A stretch of 64,000 bases of DNA. Origin: Ardenticatenaceae bacterium. Lineage in GTDB: Bacteria; Chloroflexota; Anaerolineae; Promineifilales; Promineifilaceae. The stretch lies in contig JACKBS010000007.1 in the NCBI GenBank assembly GCA_020634435.1, positions 1 through 64,000 of the forward strand. The letters run 5' to 3'. The notes beneath the pieces were generated by a model, which saw nothing but the letters and a program-made list of their open reading frames with translations, was not told the origin of the DNA and ran no database searches. Shown here piece by piece: positions 24,746 to 36,055 of this stretch; position 1 is the first letter of the stretch, and every line of letters begins with the position of its first letter. Both the position numbers and the translations under genes were made by a program.

Positions 24746-25017
24746 CCTCTTGCTGTAACTCCCTGGCCCGTTCACCAGGCCCAACTACTCGCACGAAATG
24801 TGGCAATTGACCATGCCTTTTGCAGCATATTTTATGGAATAATTATGGAATAAAGACCGGCCTCGTACGATAGCTTTTTTGGCATAGGTGCGCAGTACCA
24901 CCCCCTCTTCTACTCTGGAAATTCCCCCATTTCCCGGTGGTACCTAGGCACGATTGTCACCCGTTCAGAAGATATTTATGCTCTTACCAGGATTCTCAGA
25001 TTTTTAAGGAAAATCAG
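24746..25017. promoter_or_regulatory. Divergent che promoter region with inverted repeat
   Basis: The 270-bp spacer between leftward cheW and rightward cheA contains GTACCACC (24895-24902) and its exact complement GGTGGTAC (24936-24943), a possible operator or hairpin. AT-rich segments lie at 24825-24855. A ribosome-binding site AAGGAAA precedes the cheA ATG at 25018. Promoter boxes cannot be fixed by eye. Confidence 0.45.
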
Positions 25018-25854
25018 ATGGAATTAAGTGGGGAAATCCGCCAGCAGCTGATACCCACCTTCAAGGTGGAACAACAAGAACATGTGCAGACCATCACACA
25101 GGGTCTGCTTGCCCTGGAAGGACGACCCGGCCCGGCTGAGCAAAAAAGTATTTTGGAAAGCGTGTTTCGGGCCGCCCACAGCATGAAGGGGGCATCACAG
25201 GCCTTGAGCGTGCCCACCGTTGCCAAAATTGGGCATGTGCTGGAAGATTTGCTGCTGCACGCCAAAGAAGGACGTCTCTCTTTTTCGGCAGAGCTGTTTG
25301 ATCTGCTGCATGAAGCCTTAGACGCTGTTGAGGTCGTTCTAGACCAGGCAGACACCGATAGCGGTATAACCCCGCCAGAAATCGTCACTTTGCTTAACCA
25401 ACTAGGTGAGGTAAATGCGCAAGCCTACGAATCACCTGATGTCGAACCACCCGCCACGCCGGACGAATCGGCCCCATCCCAAACAATCTTAGAAGCAGAA
25501 GCAGTTGCTGAAGCACCACAAACTGTGGTTATCCAACCACCCAACGATCCACCGCCCGCACCGCCAGAAGAAAATAAGCGCTCAGAAGCCCCCTCCAGCC
25601 AGACCAGTGAGCAAACCATTCGTGTTTCTGTGAACAAACTAGATGCCCTAATGGCTCAATCCAGCGAGCTGTTGGCCTCAAAAATTCGCGCTGAACAGCG
25701 CCTGGTTGAGGTTCGCGAATTGGAGCAGGTTACGACTGAGTGGCAAAAAAAGTGGAATGCGCTCCGACCCCATCAAAATCGGCTCCTGCGCAGCCAACAA
25801 AAAGGCAACGGCCGTTCCCCTCAACAGCTTGAACTCTCTCATGGAAGTAAATGA
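25018..25854 (+). pseudogene. cheA: cheA N-terminal part (Hpt domain), cut by IS
   Basis: From ATG 25018 (MELSGEIRQQL) the frame encodes the histidine phosphotransfer domain with the phospho-acceptor in FRAAHSMKGASQA, then a Pro/Ala/Glu-rich linker with TIRVSVNKLDALMAQSSELL, the beginning of the dimerisation helices. The frame breaks after LELSH, where the IS element begins, and ends at a TGA inside it (25852-25854). As it stands it could still yield an Hpt-plus-linker fragment of about 274 native residues. Confidence 0.9.
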
Positions 25855-26778
25855 AACTTTTCAAAGTGGAGGAATCGTGCATCATAGATAAAAACCCGAC
25901 CAAAGGCGATATCTATGAGCACGATCCCTACCAGTATAACCAAAGAGCAGTTCGAGCAACACATTCGGCCATTTATCACGACCGCCCGGCGCGGCTACGA
26001 ATGTCAGATTGATTTGTACAAAGTGTTTAACTACATTCTTTACCGCTATCACACTGGTTGTCAGTGGCAATCGCTACCGATTCAACCGGATGTCCAAGAC
26101 CCATCTCGCAGAGAAATTAGCCCTGATGCGGTAGCCTATCACCATCGTAAATGGAGTCGAGATGGCAGTTACGAACGTATTTGGCAAGGTAGCATCATGA
26201 CGATTATCGATGACCTGGATTTATCGGTACTCAACCAGGATGGCAGTCATGCAATCGCCAAGAAGGGAGGCGAATCGGTTGCCTACCAGCGGCGCAAGCG
26301 AGCTAATACGACCAACATCCTGCCCTTTACCGAGCGCAATGGTTACATCGTGGCCTCGACAAAGTTGGTAGCGGGCAACCACAACGACGCTTGGAATCTA
26401 AAAGAGCATTTGCAAACGGCTATCAAGCAAATGAAACAAATCGGGTTGAAGGTGGCTGGTGCGTATTTCAATGCTGATCCTGGCTTTGACACCAAAGATG
26501 CCCGCAAGACCTGCTTCAATCATGATATCGTTCCCAACATCAAGGAAAACAAGCGCAATCGCAAGAGAGCCAAGCGTGGCCCAAAACGATTGTTTGATGA
26601 AGCGGTATACAAAGACCGCTTTGCCAGCGAACGCAGCTTTGCCTGGATTGATAAATTCCGAGGCTTGTTGGTAAGATTCGATAGAGAGGATGCCAATTTT
26701 CTGGGTGGTCACCACATAGCCTTCGCGATGATTAATCTGCGCCATGTGTTGGCACCGCTCTAATAAGTTTCATTTAGT
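25844..26778 (+). mobile_element. IS5-family insertion sequence (about 935 bp) in cheA
   Basis: The element carries one DDE transposase gene. Terminal inverted repeats are AGTAAATGAAACTT (25846-25859) on the left and, as complement, ACTAAATGAAACTT (26765-26778) on the right, 13 of 14 identical. The flanks on both sides read TCATG (25839-25843 and 26779-26783), a plausible target duplication; removing one copy with the element restores a continuous cheA frame (LELSH joined to DLAALLEFF). The outer left end is uncertain by 2 bases. No ACGGCCGT site occurs inside, as expected for a newcomer. Confidence 0.9.
25915..26763 (+). CDS. IS5-family DDE transposase
   Basis: 282 residues. The N-terminal helix-turn-helix part contains YRYHTGCQWQSLP, typical of IS5-family transposases. 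The catalytic triad is readable as LNQDGSH (first Asp), YFNADPGFD (second Asp) and ERSFAWIDKFRGLLVRFDR (Glu, with the YREK-like region). The gene is full length with no frameshift, so the element may still be mobile. It catalyses cut-and-paste movement of its own ends. Confidence 0.93.
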   Translation: MSTIPTSITKEQFEQHIRPFITTARRGYECQIDLYKVFNYILYRYHTGCQWQSLPIQPDVQDPSRREISPDAVAYHHRKWSRDGSYERIWQGSIMTIIDDLDLSVLNQDGSHAIAKKGGESVAYQRRKRANTTNILPFTERNGYIVASTKLVAGNHNDAWNLKEHLQTAIKQMKQIGLKVAGAYFNADPGFDTKDARKTCFNHDIVPNIKENKRNRKRAKRGPKRLFDEAVYKDRFASERSFAWIDKFRGLLVRFDREDANFLGGHHIAFAMINLRHVLAPL

Positions 26779-28339
26779 TCATGATCTGGCCGCGCTGCTG
26801 GAATTTTTCGGCCAAAATCAGGATCATCCCCGGCAGTTTAATACCCAGCTCAACACCATTTACCGGCAGTTTGCCAATGACATCATGCGGCTGTCGTTGA
26901 ACATCAATGAGCTGCAAGAAGAAATCAAGCGGATGCGAATGCTGCCCCTGGCGACCATCACGGCCACATTCGGCCGTATGGTGCGCGACATTGCCCGCGA
27001 ACAAAACAAGCAAATCAACCTGGTCATTCTGGGCGATGAAACCGAACTCGATAAACGCGTCCTGGAACAAATCAAAGACCCGCTCATTCATCTGCTGCGC
27101 AATGCCGCCGATCATGGCATTGAAGGCCCGGACCGACGCCTGCAAGCTGGCAAACCCGCCACAGGCGAAATTGTGCTGGAGGCCAGGCAGCAGGGCACCA
27201 ATGTTGTCATCACCATTTGCGACGACGGCAATGGCCTTGATCTAGACAAACTGCGCCAAGCGGCCGTACGCAAAGGATTGCTTACCCAGGCCGAAGCTGA
27301 CCAGTTGGACGATGCTGAGGCAAAACTGCTAATGTTTAGTTCGGGCCTGTCCACCAGCCAAATTATCACCAACATTTCGGGGCGCGGCGTAGGCATGGAC
27401 ATCGTGCGGAAGAATGTTGAAGATTTACACGGCATGCTCGATGTAAGTTTTGTAAAGGGACAGGGCACAACGTTCTCCATGACGCTGCCCCTAACTCTGG
27501 CCAGCTCTCACGGTTTGCTGGTTAGAGCAGGTGGGCAGCTTTTTGCCCTGCCGCTCACCAACATCGAGCGCATGGTGCAGGTGGAGCGCAAAGAAATCAA
27601 GAATCTGATTGGCAAAAGCGCCATCACAGATAACGGCAAGCCGCTGGCTATCGCCTGGCTAGAAGACGTGCTCCAGCTTCCCTCCACCACCATTGAAGAG
27701 AAAGAAACGGATCGACTGACCGTTGTCATTATCAACTTTGCCGATAAGCGCTTGGGCCTGGTGGTAAGCAGCTTGGAAGGCGAACAAGAAATTGTGATGA
27801 AGAATCTGGGCAGCCAGTTGGTTAAAGTGGGCGGTATTGCGGGGGCCACCGTGCTTGGCTCTGGCCAGGTGGTGCTGGTGCTGCACACAGCAGATATTTT
27901 TAAACTAGCCACTGGGGCAACGGTACGCTCGGTGAAAACGGCCGTTCCTACCGAAAAAGCCGCTGATGCCGCCAAAACCATCCTGGTAGTTGATGACTCC
28001 ATCACTACCCGTACCCTGGAGAAAAACATTCTCGAAACAGCAGGTTACCAGGTGCGGCTGGCCACTGACGGCGAGGAAGCGTTTAACATACTCCTCACCG
28101 AAACGCTGCCTAACTTAATTATTTCGGATGTTGAAATGCCGCGCCTTGATGGGTTTGGCCTGGGCCTGCGTGTTAAACAAGACAAACGATTTAGCAACCT
28201 TCCGTTTATATTGGTCACATCGCTCGATTCACCTACATCAAAAGCACGGGGCATCGAAATTGGTGCCGACGCCTACATCGTAAAAAGTAGTTTTGATCAG
28301 GGTGATCTATTGCAGACAATTGAACAGTTGATACTGTAA
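26779..28339 (+). pseudogene. cheA: cheA C-terminal part (kinase core, CheW domain, receiver)
   Basis: The resumed frame starts DLAALLEFFGQNQ and encodes the rest of the dimerisation domain (ELQEEIKRMRMLPLAT), the HATPase with PLIHLLRNAADHGIE (N box), CDDGNGLD (G1) and SGRGVGMDIVRKNVEDL (G2), a CheW-like regulatory domain (HGLLVRAGGQLFALPL) and a C-terminal receiver (ILVVDDSITTR; LIISDVEMPRLDG). An ATG inside the IS (26744) keeps this frame open as a 531-residue protein, so a kinase without its Hpt could be made. CheA with a C-terminal receiver is the Frz/Wsp/Pil hybrid form. Confidence 0.92.
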
Positions 28340-28357
28340 AGTGATATGGGAAGTAAC

Positions 28358-28792
28358 ATGACAGGTAAAGCAAAAATATTGGTTGTGGACGATAGCCCAA
28401 CAATTGCTGAAACGCTTGCTAGAGTGCTTCAACCACAGGGCTATGAGGTTCACAAGGCGCTCAACGGAAAAGAAGCGCTCGTGAAGGCCCGGCAGCTCAT
28501 GCCCGACCTTATTCTGCTGGACATCATCATGCCAGAGATGAACGGCTACAAAGTTTGCCAGCGTCTCAAGGCAAACCCAGATACCGCCAAAATCGGGGTA
28601 ATCATGCTGTCCGCTAAGGGCAATATTGATGGTCCTCAGGTTAATGGCCACAGCCTGATCAACGGCGTAAATGACCGGGAATTAGCCTACAAAGCCGGAG
28701 CCGATGGCTTCTTACACAAATCAGTTTCGCCTGATGAACTCATGAAAAGCATTAAAAGTCTGCTCTGGTTCGGGACAAAAAACAAAAACTAG
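28358..28792 (+). CDS. CheY-like response regulator
   Basis: 144 residues from ATG 28358, preceded by GGGAAG; an ATG four codons earlier (28346) is less well placed. A single receiver domain: KILVVDDSPTIAE (acidic pair), DLILLDIIMPEMNG (phospho-Asp), VIMLSAKG (Ser/Thr switch) and FLHKSVSPDEL (Lys). An insertion of about 20 residues (DGPQVNGHSLINGVNDREL) after the switch strand is unusual and sits beside the output face. No DNA-binding domain is present, so it likely acts by protein contact as the diffusible output of this cluster. Confidence 0.92.
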   Translation: MTGKAKILVVDDSPTIAETLARVLQPQGYEVHKALNGKEALVKARQLMPDLILLDIIMPEMNGYKVCQRLKANPDTAKIGVIMLSAKGNIDGPQVNGHSLINGVNDRELAYKAGADGFLHKSVSPDELMKSIKSLLWFGTKNKN

Positions 28793-28818
28793 CGCTACAA
28801 TTTCAAGGTCCATAAAAC

Positions 28819-28873
28819 AAAAGAGTTCCGCCAGGTTTAGCAAATTGCGCAAACCCTGGCGGAACTCTTTTTT
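28819..28873. terminator. Strong bidirectional terminator
   Basis: AAAAGAGTTCCGCCAGG (28819-28835) pairs exactly with 28855-28871 and is followed by T-runs on both strands. It separates the rightward che genes from the leftward DHOD-like/nifJ pair. Confidence 0.93.
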
Positions 28874-28913
28874 GTAGAACTGCACCTTTTTGGATGCAGT
28901 CTAATGTCAAAAT

Positions 28914-29942
28914 TTAATCAAACGAAAACTGCTTGCCATTACGGCCGTAATCTGCCGAGTAGGAACTCAAAACGCGCATGTAGTTGGCCCGTTCAAAAGC
29001 AGCCGGTTCGGCGCAGTTGATCTGGCTCAAGCTGCCGCGCAGCTGCTCCAACGACTCATATTCATTTTCGACCAGCCACTGCTCAACACCTTCGCGCAAG
29101 ACCTTCAACCGCCCCACACCATTGCGCAGCAGTTCAGAGGCAACCATCGTAACAGATGCACCAGCGGCAATGCCTTTCAGCACATCGGTGACGTTGTGGA
29201 CGCCGGAAGTGAGGGCGAGATCGGCCTGGATACGGCCGTATAAAATGGCAATCCAGCGCAGCGGCAAACGCATCTCAGTCGAGCTGCTCAAAACCAAGTT
29301 GGGCACAACGGTCAGGTTCTCCAGATCAAGGTCTGGTTGGTAAAAGCGGTTGAAAAACACCAGACCATTTGCGCCAGTGTCCACCAATCGCTTGGCCATA
29401 TTACCCATCGCGCTAAAGTACGGGCTCAGCTTCATCGCCACCGGGATAGATACTACCGACTTCACCTGCGCCAGAGCATCCAGGTAAAGCGCCTCAACCT
29501 CAGCGCTGGACTCGTCCAGATTGGTTGGCAGGTAGTAAATGTTCAGTTCCAAGGCATCGGCACCTGCTTGCTCAATGTCACGCGCGTAGCGAATCCACCA
29601 GCCCGTCGAAACGCCATTCAAGCTGGCAATCACCGGAATAGACAACGCATCTTTAGCCCGGCGAATGTGGTTGATGTAGACGTCTGGTCCATATTGATAT
29701 TCTGGCGCTTCAGGGAAGTAATCCAACGCCTCCGCAAAACTTTCTGTCCCTTGCAGCAGATGCTCATTCAGCGTGTGGCTCTCTTGCAAAATCTGCTCTT
29801 CAAACAGCGAATACAGCACAACCGCACCAGCACCAGCATCTTCCATTTGCCGCAAGCCATCCAGCGTACGAGAAAGTGGGGATGAAGAGGGCACCAGGGG
29901 ATTATTCAGCTCCAGACCCAAATAGTTTGTCTTTAAGTTCAT
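28914..29942 (-). CDS. Dihydroorotate dehydrogenase-like FMN protein
   Basis: 342 residues with the DHOD TIM-barrel look: LKTNYLGLELNNPLVPSSSPLS, IPVIASLNGVSTGWWIRYA, ALELNIYYLP, IPVAMKLSPYF, and a phosphate-binding GIAAGASVTMVASELL. The region for the catalytic Cys/Ser of true PyrD is not obvious. Proteins of this type are commonly found next to pyruvate:ferredoxin oxidoreductase, as here (126 bp downstream of nifJ, same strand). It probably works as a ferredoxin- or NAD-linked flavin oxidoreductase rather than in pyrimidine synthesis. ATG follows AGGAGG. Confidence 0.82.
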   Translation of the reverse strand: MNLKTNYLGLELNNPLVPSSSPLSRTLDGLRQMEDAGAGAVVLYSLFEEQILQESHTLNEHLLQGTESFAEALDYFPEAPEYQYGPDVYINHIRRAKDALSIPVIASLNGVSTGWWIRYARDIEQAGADALELNIYYLPTNLDESSAEVEALYLDALAQVKSVVSIPVAMKLSPYFSAMGNMAKRLVDTGANGLVFFNRFYQPDLDLENLTVVPNLVLSSSTEMRLPLRWIAILYGRIQADLALTSGVHNVTDVLKGIAAGASVTMVASELLRNGVGRLKVLREGVEQWLVENEYESLEQLRGSLSQINCAEPAAFERANYMRVLSSYSADYGRNGKQFSFD

Positions 29943-29962
29943 ATCAGCCTCCTGTGAAGCCT

Positions 29963-30027
29963 GTCCACAGATGTGGCAGATTTCGCAAATAAATCCAATC
30001 GTGCATTTTCTGCGAAATCTGCCCTTT
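29963..30027. repeat. TCCACAGATG...CGAAATCTGCC repeat in nifJ operon spacer
   Basis: Left arm GTCCACAGATGTGGCAGATT plus TCGCA; right arm TTCTGCGAAATCTGCC. A diverged member of the ATCTGCGAAATCTGTGG family. It may form a hairpin between nifJ and the DHOD-like gene. Confidence 0.75.
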
Positions 30028-30068
30028 TTCTGAGTGTGACTGGGCTACACCATGAAATCTTGTCAAAA

Positions 30069-33659
<3,591 letters not shown>

Positions 33660-33847
33660 TATCGGTTCTCCTTACGTTCTTGTGAAAACGGAAGCGATTT
33701 TGCTGTTTGGGGTAATCTTTCGTGGTCTGAAAGCAACCCTGTGGGCGGGTGTGATTACCGTTCAAAGTATCCTGAAAACAGGAGTGGCTCTGTAGTGACA
33801 AACGACCGCTATGAGAATGCAGAATGTCATTAAGGCAAATAGAAGGC

Positions 33848-33865
33848 GTGGCCCGGTTGGGCCAC
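33848..33865 (-). terminator. Possible terminator hairpin after propeller gene
   Basis: GTGGCCC-GGTT-GGGCCAC hairpin in the 240-bp spacer, 33 bp past the stop of the propeller gene. The following minus-strand bases are only moderately T-rich. The rest of the spacer holds the nifJ leader and nothing else recognisable. Confidence 0.45.
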
Positions 33866-33897
33866 CCCTTAAACAGCATAGAAAACTACTTTCGTTG

Positions 33898-35853
33898 CTA
33901 TTTCAGAGAGATCGGTAAAAAAACTTTTTCATCGAGACCATAAAATTGTTGTAACCGGGTAACACCCTTATCAGCACCGTTAAACCAAATTTGATCTTTC
34001 GATTGGTTGGTAGCGATATGAGCTACCCCATTGTCAAGCAGCCCATTTTCTGTTCCATAGCTACTCCACGTACCATCGTGGAATCGTGCCAACCCAATCG
34101 TGTTATAGGAGTTATAGGCGCCTAGCCAAACATCTCCGTTTGCGTCTACGACCATATCGGTTATATAAGAAGTTGGTGCACCAATAGTGATCGGAAAAGA
34201 TTCCCAACTGACTCCATTAAAGTAATTTATATCAGTACGAGCACCAATCCACGGATTTCCAGCGCTATCAATATCAATTGCGGTTACTTCATTACTTGAA
34301 ATACCATCTGATGAGTCGTAATTTGTCCACACCGAACCATTGTAGTGAACGACTCCCAAGTGAGTGAAATATACTGCCCAAATATCGTTGTTACTTGCCG
34401 CTACTTTAAAAATGCTATTTTCTAACAATCCATTGGCAGTTGTATAAGTTGACCAAGTTGCTCCATTAAATTTAGACAGTCCACCAGACGTACCAAACCA
34501 CAAATTCCCCGCTCCATCTTGGGCAATAGAATAAACCAGATTGCTAGCAAGCCCATCAGTAGAGGTGAATAGACTCCAATTTGAACCATCAAATTTGTTC
34601 ACCCCTAAGGAAGATTCATCTTTCCCAATGGATACCCAAACATTTCCCCCATGGTCTATAAAAAGCTCCCTCACTTCATTGCCAGCCAAGCCGTTTGCTT
34701 GTGTATATAATTTCCAGACTTCACCATCATAGTGAACAATACCAACACGAGCCACCGAGAACCACACATCACCGTTAGGGGCTATGGCCATATTGGGTGC
34801 CCCCAAAAGGGATGGAACTGGCAAGCCAGCCAGATAAACTCTCCACTTCGTTCCTTCATAGGTAAATAGGTAATTGTTTGATATAAACCACAGTTGGCCG
34901 CTTTCATCAGCTCTTGCTTTTGTAACGTAGGTAAAGTCTAGCCCTACGTTTTGCCTTATATTCGTTTGCGTCCAGTTACTACCCGAAAACTTGGCAATCC
35001 CCCCAGATGTGCCATCGGAAAAAGCCGCCCAGACATTGCCAGAAGCATCAAAATCCACACCCTGGCCATAGTCATTAACCAAACCATTTGCAGTGGTAAA
35101 ACGTGTCCAGGTGTTTCCACTCACCCGACCAATACTGCCATTAAAGCTGGTATCAAACGCAAACCAGATGTCACCATTAGGGGCGACCCGGATGTCTCGA
35201 ACTCTACCACCTGGACCTATAGCTGGATCACCATACACAGTCCATGTGCTTCCGCTCAACTTTCGAGTGCCCGAATCATAGGTACCTACCCAGATGTTTT
35301 GGCTTTTGTCGAAGGCAACGGCCGTAATCCATCCTGAAGGCCCACCAATTGGCAAATAAAAAAAAGCAGTTCCATTGAACCCAACAACACCATTTCCCGT
35401 TCCAAAATAAAGATTTCCATTGGGATGTACCGAAATTGTGGTTACAAAATTACTCGGTAAGCCATTTGATGTACTGTATGTTGTCCAGGAGGAGCCATTA
35501 AACTTACTGACCCCACCGGTTTGAGTACCAAACCATTTATTCCCTGATTGATCAACAGCCACTGACCAGACCTTATTGTCTGCTAAACCATCGGCCGTAG
35601 TGTAGGTTTTAAATGTGCCATCATGGCGATTCCAACGAACAACACCCTTCATCGTTGCCGCCCAAACGTAATCACCTTCAAAAGCTAAGTCCATAATAGC
35701 GCCTGGAGGAGTGAAATTTTGAAAAACATACACAGGTTCAGTGGCAGAAACTAAAGCATTGGCATTGTGATACTGCTGTCCAAACTTTATTCCCGAAGCC
35801 ACAGTCATCAATATAACAAAGAACAACAAGAGTAATTTTTGATTTTTTAACAT
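33898..35853 (-). CDS. Secreted two-component-regulator-type beta-propeller protein
   Basis: About 651 residues starting MLKNQKLLLLFFVILMTVAS, a signal peptide or N-terminal anchor. The body is about 14 repeats of the Reg_prop pattern, such as DGLADNKVWSVAVDQSGNKWFGT and NGLPSNFVTTISVHPNGNLYFGT, which fold as two seven-bladed propellers. No transmembrane or kinase part follows, unlike in hybrid sensor kinases; the protein instead ends EKVFLPISLK. It is likely surface-bound or exported. A TTG at 35862 after AAGGA is an alternative start. Function is unknown; ligand binding is an inference from the fold. Confidence 0.88.
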   Translation of the reverse strand: MLKNQKLLLLFFVILMTVASGIKFGQQYHNANALVSATEPVYVFQNFTPPGAIMDLAFEGDYVWAATMKGVVRWNRHDGTFKTYTTADGLADNKVWSVAVDQSGNKWFGTQTGGVSKFNGSSWTTYSTSNGLPSNFVTTISVHPNGNLYFGTGNGVVGFNGTAFFYLPIGGPSGWITAVAFDKSQNIWVGTYDSGTRKLSGSTWTVYGDPAIGPGGRVRDIRVAPNGDIWFAFDTSFNGSIGRVSGNTWTRFTTANGLVNDYGQGVDFDASGNVWAAFSDGTSGGIAKFSGSNWTQTNIRQNVGLDFTYVTKARADESGQLWFISNNYLFTYEGTKWRVYLAGLPVPSLLGAPNMAIAPNGDVWFSVARVGIVHYDGEVWKLYTQANGLAGNEVRELFIDHGGNVWVSIGKDESSLGVNKFDGSNWSLFTSTDGLASNLVYSIAQDGAGNLWFGTSGGLSKFNGATWSTYTTANGLLENSIFKVAASNNDIWAVYFTHLGVVHYNGSVWTNYDSSDGISSNEVTAIDIDSAGNPWIGARTDINYFNGVSWESFPITIGAPTSYITDMVVDANGDVWLGAYNSYNTIGLARFHDGTWSSYGTENGLLDNGVAHIATNQSKDQIWFNGADKGVTRLQQFYGLDEKVFLPISLK

Positions 35854-35984
35854 CTTACTCAACGCAAATCCTTTTCGAAAGTTAATAATCGTTTTTTTGC
35901 ACAAGCGCAACAAGTCAATAAATTTTAGCTGCTTTTTAATCGCACAGGTAACCTTTCAAACAGCAAAGTTTCGAATGGACAAGC

Positions 35985-36018
35985 AACAAAAAAAGGTACA
36001 GACTAAAGCCTGTACCTT
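35985..36018 (-). terminator. Intrinsic terminator after ppdK
   Basis: Stem AAGGTACAG (35993-36001) with CTGTACCTT (36010-36018), then eight Ts on the minus strand. Confidence 0.92.
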
Positions 36019-36055
36019 CTTAAATAAACGGTTTCGGAACTATCTTATGCGGGCT

